Notes under the pieces: generated by a model
Told to the model about the DNA's origin: nothing
The model's database searches: none
What the model saw: the letters and a program-made list of their open reading frames with translations, nothing else
Made by a program: the position numbers and the translations under genes
Shown: positions 33,229 to 44,200 of the stretch, piece after piece
How the letters are laid out: each line of letters starts with the position of its first letter
How positions within the stretch are numbered: position 1 is the stretch's first letter
From: Plazaster borealis
Lineage: Eukaryota > Echinodermata > Asteroidea > Forcipulatida > Labidiasteridae
Assembly (NCBI GenBank): GCA_021014325.1
Contig: CM037464.1
Coordinates: forward strand, 3,007,127-3,071,126
Direction: 5' to 3'
DNA length: 64,000 nt

Positions 33229-35455
33229 AGACAAGTTTAATCACAGTTTTTCCTTTGTTTTTATGAATGGGAATAAAAGAGTATCGTGGCCGTGCAGGGA
33301 CCTTGCCTTCAGCTCAGTCCTTTATCATATCACACAGCCACGACCCTGCCGTTTTTAAACAGCCACTTAAGACCTTGATACCACTCTTTTATCCCCTTAA
33401 TATAACAGTAACAAACAAGACTTAGAAAACTGATATTCAAAGGGCATTTTTTTCCCCATTTAATTGGTTTCAAATCGTGTTTTCAAACCTGGATGCCAAA
33501 TCAATGGACTGAGTTTTTGCTCCTTTTAGGAATGACGGAAGACAGTACGTATGTTTCATTCCAGGAATTCATGACGATTGGTAAAAATTATGTCCATGTT
33601 TCTGCTCCTAAATCAAATCAGAGAATGCATGCAATAGTATTTTTGTCTAGTTTCATATCATTAAGAGCGAATGCTGTTATTTGGATCAGCATGATATGCA
33701 CAGCTTGATGTTAGCCCTGGATAGTTTCTTGGAGTGTTTCTCGGAGTCAAAAACATGTTGTCTTGGCATTTGGTTTGGTTTTTGGCCTTAAGATTTACAC
33801 TTACTAATGGATTATGTACTAGCGTACGTCACCGCAACAGTCTTTAAATAGAATCGAAAAGAGTCCCCGCAGGTTTTATTTTTACCAAAAGGAATTCGCT
33901 GAAAAAACAAATGGGCATGCCAATCCACTCATGATTTTCACTCACAAAATTATATCAAACAGACTTCAAAATGCGGTTAAATATGGTTTTTGAACTGGAT
34001 ATCACAATTTTCACATCAACTTGGTACACCAAGCTATGAACATGTTTTGAAGCTGATGATTGAGTCTCCATAAGATGTGTGATAAAAATGTTTCAAATTG
34101 CTCGAGTGTCTTGGAGCAATCTGTCATTTCTCTGTGCTTGGAGGTTGATTTTATAAGAAGAGACATGGGTGTTCCGAAGCTGCTGTTCAAATCTCGGTTT
34201 GGTTGGAGAATAAAACGCTATGATCAATCTGAGCTTGATTCCATATTAAAAAAGAACTGAATATCAAAGATCAAAACTTTCACAGCAACTTGGTACATCA
34301 AACTTGATTCCAAAAAGACGTTTCAATTTGAAACAGGTGAGTTTATTCTAGTCTCTTGAAAAGGGATATTTAAGTAGGTCAACACCTTTTGGGGCAGATT
34401 TTGTTGGAACTGGATTTGCTTCTGAAAACAAGTTTTCAAAACACAGCCATTGGATACAGATCATTAAAGGGTGTTCCTTTAGTTTGTTCCAGGGGACATC
34501 CAGGGTCCAAGGGGGTAGCTGAAAAAGACTCCAGGGACAGGTGGAAAAAATAGTGGATGAAGGAGGGGAGAACTATAATTGAGTAGGGGGACACAATATT
34601 GTGGTCATGGGGGGAGGGGATGCCAGTCTCCTTACCTCTCAGACTCTGAGGAGGTAGAATCATATGTTAACTGTTACAATAGGAAGAGGATAGGGGAGGA
34701 GGGAACACCAATTAAGAAGTGGGGGGGGGGGGCTTAAGTTGTGATAGGGATAGGTGGCTCTTTGCTTTTCATCTCTGGGGTGGCAAGAGGCCAGAATCAC
34801 AAGAAGGATGGGGAGGAGTAAAGGCAAACACAAATTAAATCACAGAGTAGGATATCACTCCATGGTCAGGGTCACGAAAAAGGTAAAGGGGTAAATACTC
34901 ACACCAGGGCTGATACAAAGACTTTATGGAAAGATGGCTCCTGGCTCTTGGCACTTATGATCGACATAGAGGCCGACCTCTTGGCAACTTCTGACTTGTC
35001 AAAATGTGGTTTTGAGTATGGAGTGCGTTAGTCCAAATCAGAGTGGACAGAATTTGAGATGGGAAAGATTGCACAAATCGTAGCCCCTGGGTCATTTAAG
35101 TGCCACAATAAACTCTGAAATCCTTTTATGATGAAATCGGTTATTATGTGGAATCTCACCTGCCTTTTTTCCATTAGAAATCCACATGCTCAAAGTGAGG
35201 CTTGGAGGCTAAATGTGTCTAGCCCTCTTCATGTATTGAGAAATAAACAATAACAATAACAATAATAATATATAAAATTGTAAACACCATCTTTCTATGA
35301 CCAAACATATTCTGAGGCGCTGGGGAAAAAACAAAATAAGAAAATCATACATTACAAGATACTTAGATAATCAAAGTATACAGGGGATGTAATTAAGAGT
35401 ACATGGGAAATTTTCATACCAACAAAAAACAAATGGATAAACACAATATATAGAG
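33229..35455. other. Non-coding, no gene recognised
   Basis: AT-rich sequence with a purine-rich, G-run-bearing section (34500-34740) and a CAATAA microsatellite at 35247-35270. Short frames at 33493, 34060 and 34436 lack domains. Confidence 0.4.
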
Positions 35456-35829
35456 TCAGTGAAAAGCAATGCCGAACAAATTTGTTTTAAGCATGCCTTT
35501 GAAAATGTACAGAGATTCTGTAACTCGGATATTTAATGGTAAAGAGTTCCAGAGTTTGGGAGTGGATACTGAAAAGGCACGATCGCTATAGGATGTGGTT
35601 GTTTTAGGGACAGTTAGAAGAAATTTGTTTGTTGATCGAAGATTGCGACTTTTAGTATAAGGTGAGGGAAGTTCCTTGAGATATGGTGGTGCCATGTCAT
35701 TCAAAGTTTTCGTGCGACAGGTGACAGACTGGAAGCCAGTGAAGTTGTTTTAAGGACGGGTGTGATGTGGTCATGTTTTAGGGTTTTTTATAGTACGCGA
35801 GCAGCAGCGTTCTGAACATATTGTAGTTT
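35456..35829 (-). pseudogene. Non-LTR retrotransposon reverse-transcriptase C-terminus, broken
   Basis: Reading the minus strand gives LQYVQNAAARVL, a stop, KTLKHDHITPVLK, then after a one-base shift KQLHWLPVCHLS, then after another break TLNDMAPPYLKELPSPYTKS, FSVSTPKLWNSLPLNIR and the end LFGIAFH. The series NAAAR, HITPVLK, LHWLPV, PPYL, PKLWNSLP is the usual tail of reverse transcriptases of the jockey/CR1/L2 group. At least two frameshifts and one stop make it inactive. It is 5'-truncated, as is normal for LINE copies. Confidence 0.85.
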
Positions 35830-36824
35830 TTTTTTTATTCTACATGTTTATTTGTGCAGGTGTATTCTATGCACCTGACTAAGGTGGCTATGGCCTAGAA
35901 AGCTATGGAAGTGCAACAAGTCAGTGCTGATGATTATGATGATGGTGGCACTAACGTTTGGAGACAATGTTTTACCTGATGACGTCCTTCTCCCATTACC
36001 GGGAGCGGATGTTCATGTGGCACGGAGTACTTACCTTGGAATTAACCTAATCCAGATGTTATTCCTGTGACTGAATGCTGAATACAGTTCTCTCTGCGTG
36101 ATTCTTGCGGAATACTGGCAGGGTGGTTTTTTCTTGCTCTTTGAGGCTTCTACTGATTGAATGAATGTTTAATTCGATAAACGGTGACGGTTTTAATTAA
36201 CAGAGACAGATGAGGCTTCATATTCGTCATTCCAGATGATTTTGTCAGTTGATGCATGTGGTGCTAACAAAAATGCAAAGTAACTGCAAATGTTAATGGT
36301 GTCTTCTTGTTGAATGACTTCATCACTACTTTGAGATGATCAACAACACATTTTTTGTGGGAGGTTTAATTAACACTTATCAACAGACTATCAAAGCTTT
36401 AGCCCAACTCAAAAGGTACAACAATTTGCCCCCTCAATCAAATCATGGAGAATCTTGGGCTTTTTCCAAACCTGGGCTTAGGCTCCGGGCTCCGGGCTCC
36501 ATTTGATGTTGGAAACAATGAACAAAATGGAGCCCAATCCGAGGTTTAGGAAAAGGCCCTTAATACAATTTTCCGAGGGAAATTAGTCTGGCTCCTATTC
36601 TAATAATGAGAACACTTGATTACTATTGCTAATAGGGAACAAGACAAAGATCTCAGTATTATGAAGGTGTAATTAAGATTGTTTTCATTTACTTTAAGAT
36701 GATGGAATTGTTTTCTTAACTGGGTGTTGATTTAATCGCCCAAAACCAAAATAAAAAAAGGAGTTGTTTGTACATCTTCATTTATATTATTCAACTCAGC
36801 ATTATGGAGAAAGACTGCGTAATC
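35830..36824. other. Non-coding, no gene recognised
   Basis: AT-rich sequence. CTTAGGCTCCGGGCTCC then a second GGGCTCC lies near 36478, partly complementary to GAGCCCAATCC-type sequence near 36530, suggesting a small hairpin repeat. A similar scrap, CAACCCTGGGCTTGGGCTCC, is at 50981. Confidence 0.4.
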
Positions 36825-36962
36825 CGTTGCCCTTGGTCATTTTCTTTGTGCCCCATGATCCGTTCCAGTGAAACTTAAAATTTCCTCATAGAGTTGCCCT
36901 TTGCAAATGAGAAAACGCCTTGGTGCCCTTGCCCTTTCAAAAATCAAGCATTAGGCCTGACA
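36825..36962 (+). repeat. Family P repeat, copy 2
   Basis: GTTGCCCTTGGTCATTTTC, AATTTCCTCATAGAGTTGCC and GCCTTGGTGCCCTTGCCC, ending ATTAGGCCTGACAC. It sits 25 bases before an A element, as copy 1 sits 66 bases before another A element. Confidence 0.7.
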
Positions 36963-36986
36963 CACAAGCCAAATCAATCTCACAAG

Positions 36987-37360
36987 TTAAAGGTATTGTA
37001 CACGTTTGGTAATGACTCAAAACAAATATTAGCATAAAAACTTACTTTGTAACAAGCAACGGAGAGCTGTTGATAGTATAAAACATTGTAGGAAACGACT
37101 CCCTCTGAAGTAACGTAGTTTTTGAGAAAGAGGTAATTTCTAACTAAAATAATACAAACTTCTTTCAAGAAGTTTTTAATCCTATCTGAAAGCACACAAA
37201 TGTGTGCAACAAGGATGTTTTTTCTTTCATCATTTTCTTGCAACTTCGATGACCAATTGAGCTCAAATTTTCACAGACTTATTATTTTATGCATATGTTG
37301 GGATACACCAAGTGAGAACACTGGTCTTTGACAATTTCCAAACGTGTTCAGTGCCTTTAA
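36987..37360 (+). mobile_element. Family A palindromic MITE, copy 3
   Basis: TTAAAGGTATTGTACACGTT to GTTCAGTGCCTTTAA. The central palindrome is damaged here (CTTCTTTCAAGAAG), which makes it a useful contrast with the intact copies. Confidence 0.92.
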
Positions 37361-38214
37361 ACAAGTAAAGTTTATCATGGTAGGCCTAATATAGCACATA
37401 TCTCTCTTGACTACCAAAATGGCACAGTGAGTTAAAGAGCTGTCCATACAGGGCATTAGTATAATGAAATTGGAAATACAGGACTTCAAAATCCACTTGG
37501 CCATCAGTGATTCACAAAAATAACTTAATGCCATTTTATACCTTGTGATCATAATCCATTGATGTATTTAAATTATTTGATAGATATACTTTTTTCTTAT
37601 TTTACTTATGCAAGGTTAATCTCGCCCTTTCAAGAATAAAATTCCAGGCCACCTTAAAAGTTTAATTTGATGTCTAGTGCATTTTTTTCAGTTTATTGCC
37701 AATTCAACCTGTCATTTCATTTCAGACGCACTTGTTATTGGTTGTCGGTGTTCATTTGCTCAGCGGAGATTAGCCATTGTGACACATTATTAGTTACCAA
37801 CTGCTCTACCCTGAACCTAAATGTAGCCCCAAACCTAGCCCTGAGTGTAACAGCAGATTAAGTAGATTTCACCACGATTTCACTGCAGAGTGTAATTGTT
37901 TCTCTTTCTAAAAAAGTAACATATGGTAAAAGTTCAGAAAAAAAACCCAGGTGGGATTTAAATTTTCCCTGGGCTTGGCATTTATTTAATCAACAAGCAG
38001 AATCTGTAATATTTCCCCCCCCCCCTCCTGAAGTTCTGCTCAAAGTCGTGCGGTACTAGTTAGTAACCCACATGGTTTAACTGGGAAGTGCCTACAATGC
38101 CATTTCTATAACTAATAATAAATGTAGCAATGCAGAACAATTTATTTTATTTTAACTAGTTATCAAATTGGAATCCTTATTGTGTTTGTATTTTGGTAGA
38201 CTTGGGTCTTTAAA
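37361..38214. other. Non-coding, no feature recognised
   Basis: AT-rich sequence with a C-run at 38017-38026. The 93-codon minus-strand frame at 37271-37552 begins in the flanking A element and has no domain. Confidence 0.4.
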
Positions 38215-38485
38215 TCTTAGTCGCGATGGTAGCGTTACGACTCTCTCCACGATTCTCGCGACGCTGGCGATGTTCTCGAGAGACTGCTGGCCTCCGCGAG
38301 ACTACTGCTCTCGCGACTTCAGTCCACAGTTAAATGGGGAGTAGTCGGGAGCCAGCAGCCTTGCGCGAGAGCAGTGATCTCGCGAGAGCGGTCTTCGGTT
38401 GCGAAGAGCTGAGTGTTATTACACTATCACTGGGACATGACTATCACCGCAACAAACATTGAAGGACTTGTACACAAGTCCAGTA
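38215..38485. repeat. CG-rich palindromic element related to 9737-9920
   Basis: From 38325 the sequence is the reverse complement of the interior of 9737-9920 (AGTCGGGAGCCAGCAGCC, GAGAGCAGTGATCTCGCGAG, GAGCTGAGTGTTATTACAC, GGACTTGTACACAAGTCC end). The left 110 bases (GCGATGGTAGCGTTACGAC, GAGACTACTGCTCTCGCG) are a partial inverted copy, so the whole can fold back. Confidence 0.65.
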
Positions 38486-39429
38486 TTTTGGAGGAATTGT
38501 TGTACAGGGTAACTGTTTAGTTATAGAATTTATACAAGATAATTATTTGCAGAGTTTTGTTAAGATAACATTCATAGGTCACTTTTCCTTTAACTCCAGA
38601 CTGTCTAGAACCACTTTACATTTAGTATCGATGATTTGTAGTTGTGCATTTGATCATGGTTTGATGTAGGTCTTCCACATGTTGTTGCAACTTGGCTTCT
38701 TATATTGAGAAACCATACCCTACATGTGTTTTTTGTTTTCTTTGGACGTGCAAGCATGTGCCTCTTAAAGTTGTCTTTAATGACCATCTTGGGGGAAGGT
38801 GACTAGAGTCCAAGCAATGGGTACAAATGCATTCTGTCAGTTAAGATGGTTTGTACACACCTTAAGGTCCTTACGCAGAATCACCAGGGGAACTTGACTT
38901 TCCTTTACCTCCCAAGAGTGGCGTCGGAAAGCGGGCCTCTGTTTGCAAGCTGTCACCGTCTATATCACCTCAGATAAATCGTCTCCCTCCCTCTATTGTT
39001 GGTATAATGTTATTAGTATGGATTCTCTTGCTGCAATGTATTGGGGCTAATTTTAATTAGATTTCAGGTCTGTCCATGTTGGACTATTTTTGTCGGTATT
39101 TCAGGGTATGGTATGAATAGGAGAGCTGCTAACCCAAATGGAGAGAGTATTCTGTTAGAATAATTGTAGCTCCAGGGCAGCCTGTTTATAATGTGTGTCA
39201 ATGACCTGGTGGGGTGAAGTTGGGGTGAAGAAAGGCAGAGCGGGAAGCTTGTTAAGAAAGTTTGATTGTATCACTTTAAAGAATTGAACTTTTTGTTAAA
39301 CAAGTTATGCAGAACAAAATATATCAAGTTATCTTCATTCATAATTATCTATAATTGGAGAAAGTATATGAACTTAATTGCCAAATAAGTTTGTTCCTTG
39401 CCCTCTTTTTATATTATTTTATTGATGCT
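38486..39429. other. Non-coding, no feature recognised
   Basis: AT-rich sequence with no matched repeat or exon. Confidence 0.4.
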
Positions 39430-39794
39430 TTAAAGGCAAAGTATATTTTTGGGTTTTGAACCGTTCGATTGTTTTAAACCTTTATAAATGTACATATACA
39501 ATAAAACTAACCTGTGGAAATTTCATTTCAAAGGTGGTAGCATTTGTATTTCGAAAATCTGGAGCGGTTATGTCCACACTGGAAGAATATTCCGTAATTG
39601 GAATACACAATCTGAGAAACAATTCATGCGTGAAACGATTCTCAGATTGAATTTTGTCTAACCCCCTTTCTCTAAAACCACATTCCTTAGAAGGGAATTG
39701 TTTCTCAAAATGTTATACACTATCAACAGCTGTAAGTAAGTTTTGATGGTCATTAATTTTTGGAGTAATCACCAATGGTATACCCTCCCTTTAA
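39430..39794 (-). mobile_element. Family B MITE, copy 4
   Basis: TTTAAAGGCAAAGTATATTT to GGTATACCCTCCCTTTAAA. Its hairpin core is CTGAGAAACAATTC...GAAACGATTCTCAG (about 39612-39646). The order of motifs is reversed relative to 12478 and 51766. Confidence 0.85.
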
Positions 39795-40267
39795 AAATCT
39801 ACGGTTACGTGTAAGTTTCTTGATAGGGTGTCCTTTTACATCTTGCGTCCAAGTAAAATGAAGAGAATGTGTTTACCTCTCTTGCTGAAAACAGCTTAGT
39901 GGTGGAAGGGTGTAGGTCCTTGAAAAGCCCAATTATGTTATCTTCACAGGAAATATATGTTTCAGTCATGACCTTCCTGGAACGTTTAGGGTGAAAATAC
40001 TCGAGGGACACCCCCTTCCCTTCAAGATCTCCATGAGACAGCATATCTAGGCAAGGCTAAAGGGGCGTGTCAGGCTTGAACTTCTTAAGTGTGCTTCTCT
40101 GATGTCTTTTGTAGGATAATAATTATTGAAAAGGTCTATACATGGATATGACAGATTATACCTGAAATGAAAATGTTAACATTTTTTACAAGCATTGGGT
40201 TTTTTTTAACACTTTTGGGCAGTACGGAAATTCTTGTGAAATTGATGATTTCCTGTTTTGTTATAAA

Positions 40268-40470
40268 TGTATAAATCACAAGTGAAAACTGACTGGGTAA
40301 ATGTTTAAATAATTTAGGGTTCAACGAAGAAAAATTGACTAGAGCAGGACTTGAACCTGCGACCTCCGGATTAACGTGCCGGAGCTCTACAAACTGAGCT
40401 ATCTGTCCCTAATGTTGGCCGTATCCATTATTTTGTCGTTATCCGGGGGTGCCAGTCTCGTGTCTGTGAA
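40268..40470 (-). mobile_element. Family T tRNA-derived SINE, best-preserved tRNA part
   Basis: On the minus strand the tRNA-like part is GGGACAGATAGCTCAGTTTG, TAGAGCTCCGGCACGTTAAT, CCGGAGGTCGCAGGTTCAAG and TCCTGCTCTAGTC (about 40338-40411). The A box (TAGCTCAGTTTG) and B box (GGTTCAAGTCC) are intact and the T arm closes. The acceptor stem and the 9-nt anticodon loop do not form a standard tRNA. The body GACTGGGTAAAT...AATTTAGGG follows. Confidence 0.75.
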
Positions 40471-40504
40471 GAACAACACCTCACCGCATCTTTAATTCCA
40501 AAAA

Positions 40505-40750
40505 TTATGTTCAAATGTTGACTTTGAGTCCGATAAATATCTTTTAATTCTGTTGAGTATGAAAGTTTTACCCATAAGACAAATAAGATAAATCTTCTCT
40601 TAATGCTTGTTCAAACAAAAAACAATTTAATTGTGACACTGTGTAGATAGTTTTTTTTGTAATTTTGATTCTTGACATGTCTTTTGACAAATTTTCTGGT
40701 CCAGTAAAAGTTTTGAGCCCAGCAGATTTTCCCAAAACTAAAGCCCTGCA
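40505..40750 (-). repeat. Family H fragment
   Basis: TTGACTTTGAGTCCGATAAA, AGTATGAAAGTTTTACCC, TTTTCTGGTCCAGTAAAAG and AAGCCCTGCAAGACATATG follow the family order of 10049-10451 in reverse. Confidence 0.55.
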
Positions 40751-40831
40751 AGACATATGACAGGTGTATGAACTATATAATTTGTTTTTACCCTTACACC
40801 GGTGTGTATTAAGCACTGTATACTCAGTACT

Positions 40832-40912
40832 TTCCACTGGTGGGATTCAAACCCACGACCTTTGAATTGCTAGAGCAGATGTCTTGCCACTAGACCACCG
40901 AGCTAGCTCGGT
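40832..40912 (-). repeat. tRNA-like sequence (SINE head or tRNA pseudogene)
   Basis: On the minus strand CTCGGTGGTCTAGTGGCAAG resembles an A box and D arm, and GTCGTGGGTTTGAATCCCAC forms a closed T arm with a B box. The anticodon arm (TCTGCTCTAGCAATTC) does not fold properly and the acceptor ends do not pair. A direct echo (GTAAGCTCGGTGGCTAG) follows at 40911-40927. Confidence 0.5.
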
Positions 40913-40927
40913 AAGCTCGGTGGCTAG

Positions 40928-41116
40928 AGGCAGGTGTATGAAATGTTAACGAGATTTAGCTTTATGACACATGAACAAACCTATGTTTATTTTTTTTTCT
41001 TTGCTACCGTATATGCATTTTTGAGATTCCTTGGCTTCACAACCTGAAATAAGAAATAAAATGAAATGAGATGAACAAACCTATGTTTATTTTTTCTTCT
41101 TTGTTGCCCTAAACAG
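40928..41116. other. Sequence before the first peroxidasin exon, with short direct repeat
   Basis: GATGAACAAACCTATGTTTA then TTTTTTCTTCTTTG (41072-41104) repeats a similar stretch at 40971-41003 (ACATGAACAAACCTATG then TTTATTTTTTTTTCTTTG). The second copy ends at the AAACAG acceptor, so the polypyrimidine tract of this exon has a duplicated origin. Confidence 0.6.
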
Positions 41117-41260
41117 AGATCTACGGTTCAATCAAATTGAGGAGATCCCCCGGGGTGCATTCTCTAGTCTGACTGCCCTCAATACGCTGCTACTGAACCA
41201 CAATAACCTCAGGAGGATACCAAGGGGTGCATTCGACGGCCTGCACCACCTCAAATATCT
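41117..41260 (+). CDS. PXDN: Peroxidasin exon: LRR1 and LRR2
   Basis: This 144-base exon follows the acceptor ...TGCCCTAAACAG and precedes the donor GTAAGT. Its first base completes a leucine codon and it ends with two bases of the next one, so both borders are phase 2. It encodes two 24-residue leucine-rich repeats, [15 protein letters not shown]... and [15 protein letters not shown]..., ending HLKYL. The RFNQIEEI and NTLLL signatures are those of the first two peroxidasin LRRs. The preceding exon should therefore hold the signal peptide and the LRR N-terminal cap, ending on a CT. Both repeats share one exon here, whereas I recall one-repeat exons of 72 bases in vertebrate PXDN. Confidence 0.93.
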
Positions 41261-44200
41261 GTAAGTAAATCTTCTCACTCTTTAAGATTTGATTTTTATT
41301 TTGATTTGAAACGATTTATTCACAATCATTATGTCGGTTTTAAGGCCGTTGTCCAGTCTGTTCTGGTGGGTTGGCCACTAGCCATAGTTTGAATATTGGA
41401 GCAAAGTTTCACAGCCGGCCGGATGCCCTTCCTGACGCCAACCACAAGACGACTCCTTCACGCCACGCTGTGGGGAGCAATGGTCATATTCTGATCCGTG
41501 ACCATACAGATATTCGCGACCAGAGGTTGAATTAAAACATTTGAACAGTAATACAATAATAAAATGTTGTATCTCGTTTTAAAATAGCCTGGATGTACAA
41601 GTACACACAAAGCAATTACGTGCCGAGATACAATGTTTTTGCACGGAGCATTTTCGTGCGACGTTTTTGCACTGTCGCAACGATTTTTGTATATATTATC
41701 ACTCTCGCATAATATCTTGTCTTGAAAGCTCAGTTCTTTAACAGAAAGAGCACATTGAATCGAATGGAATTAGAGTGAGCTTACAATAGTCAATAACTGA
41801 TGTACACTATTTTGTTGAGAATATTTTTGTAAATGGCACTAAACCCGACTGTTAAAAGGTGCTGCTATGACAGATTTAAAAGGTCAGCAGACATTGTGTG
41901 GATTTAGTGTGCAATTCGATCATCAAGTGACACAGAAATATTTCTGTTGACAAATTAAGATTCTCAAGTCTGTGGAGGAAGCAGATCAGTAACCCAGTTT
42001 TAATCAATTGTGCATTTTGAGGCAGACGTTGCTGTCGATTTACCCCTAAAAAAGATCAAATTCATATTGACGAGTGTCTGGAAGAGAGTAGATCCCTCAG
42101 TTGAGTCATCCCTCCGTGGCCTCCTCCTTAGCTTCACAACGAGTCCTTTAACATTTCCTGTCTTATTTAGTTACATTTCCTTTTCGATTCCAAAGGCATA
42201 CTGTTCAGCGTTCGCCCCCAGGTGTTTTTTCAAAACTGTTGGGCATTTTTAGATCAAAATTGTTGGATGTTTGGCACGCTGCTGAGTTGAAACAATGTTT
42301 TCTACTTGGCGTTTATCTTGAAAAGCCCTACTGTGCAATCTGGAGCATTCTATATGGTTTTCTCTTTATGTTTTTTTAATGTTTTGTGTGAAATAAAAAC
42401 ACAAAATATATATACATGTATGTATCTGCCCGATATGCTAGCTTGTGCACGGGGAGAACCCTGCTGTTCTTATGCCTTGTAACATCTTGTTGTGTACACA
42501 GAAGAAGGGTAGAAGGCTCTAAGCTCAGACGCACTATTCCACGAGCACGCATGTGATAACGTATTTATCTTCAAGCAAACTTGATGCGCAGTTAGAACAC
42601 ACAATACGCCGGGTGTGATATGGGCCGTGCAATATAAGTTTATACCACATTCCTTGTTGCTATGGATCGACCAATCAGAATCGAACATTCAGGCCTGCTG
42701 GAAGATAAAATGACTGACGCATAGTGGAAAACCAATCAAACTTTCACGCTCAGTTTTCTTGAAGCACAATTTTACACACCAATTGCTTACACCCTTTTTT
42801 CACGGTGAAACGTTCGTTACGCCTTTTTCCGGGCACACAATGATTTACTTCATGTCAAGTAACTGGGTAGTATATGGCAGTACTTTAAACATGGTACAAC
42901 GTCTGTAGTCCAACCTGTATTTCAGCTTATTGTTCAAACAAAGCACCTTCTACACTCTAAAAACTCCAGGGTCAGAATTGACCTGGGCCCAATTTCATAG
43001 AGCTGCTTAAGCACAAAAAGTAGCTAGGCACAACAAAATTATGCTTATGAGAATAAGGTTACCAGCCAAACTACCATGTCACATGTACAAATTGTGACTG
43101 GTGTTCTGCTCATTTCTGCTTAGCAGCTCTATGAAATTGAGCCCTGAATTCCGGGTCGCAAGGGGACCTGACCCATTTCTTGATCACGCTGACTCAGAAA
43201 CTGGAACTAGAACCCTGCTATAAATGCAGCATTGTGCAACAGAGTTTGGAATTTGAGTTGACTGCTAATTTCGTTCCAACATATCAACCCCTTGATTTTT
43301 GTCATCCCGGCAAGTGGCGTAACTAGGTCCTGACCTCTGACAAAATTTAGCAATGTTTGAGAAGATTTCTCCGGGGACCTTGGACAGTCCAAACATAGTT
43401 GTCCTTTCACGCAATTTGTAAAATTTCACAACCATGCTAAAAATAAGCAAAGGACCCCTGCTAAATTGCTGTCGTGTGAAAAGGGCTAAATGCAACAAAT
43501 TACAATAACCTTTACCATTTGGCGCATTTTGTTGTATTTGGCTAGGGTATAGGGTTAATGGGCACAAATGCTGCATCAGGCTGATACAAAAAGTCCCCCT
43601 GGAGCATGCATTTAATGTAGACTCTGTCAGCCACGGTATTTGTGATAGTGTCAAAACAGTTTTATTTCGTAACCAATTTCTCAATTTCGATAATCTGGAT
43701 TCTCTTGGCCGGCTGCTCGGGTCGTTTTAACAATCTTTACTGTTTGGCTGTATGCGACCGTCCCTGTGTGTCGGGGTTATTATGATTTGTACTTTGCTTT
43801 ACTCAGGGTTCTCCTGAGGTTTTTTCAAAACTGTGGGGGTATTCTGGACCCAAATCTTTGGATGTTTGGCCGAAGCACGCTGAATTGACATAAGGTCTTT
43901 GGAATGTTTTCTACCCGGTGTTTATCTTGGTTTTAAAAGCCCTGACAGTGCAATCTAGAACATTCTTTATGGTATCGGACCGATAAGCTAGCTTTTGCAT
44001 GGGGAGAACACTTATCTGCCTGTACCTTTTGATGTTTTTTATCCTCTTTTTTTACGGAGGTTTTGTTTGAAATAAATAAATAAATACATTCCAGGCTTTG
44101 TACTTCTTCTTTTCGGCTCATTTCTTGAGGAACTCACCAGTGTTAAAGGTATCGTACACGTTTGGTAATGACTCAAAACAAATATTAGCATTGAAAACTT

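Noticed and set aside
40832..40912. Possible tRNA gene on the minus strand
   Set aside because: The T arm is good but the anticodon arm and acceptor stem fail. It is more likely a tRNA pseudogene or a SINE.
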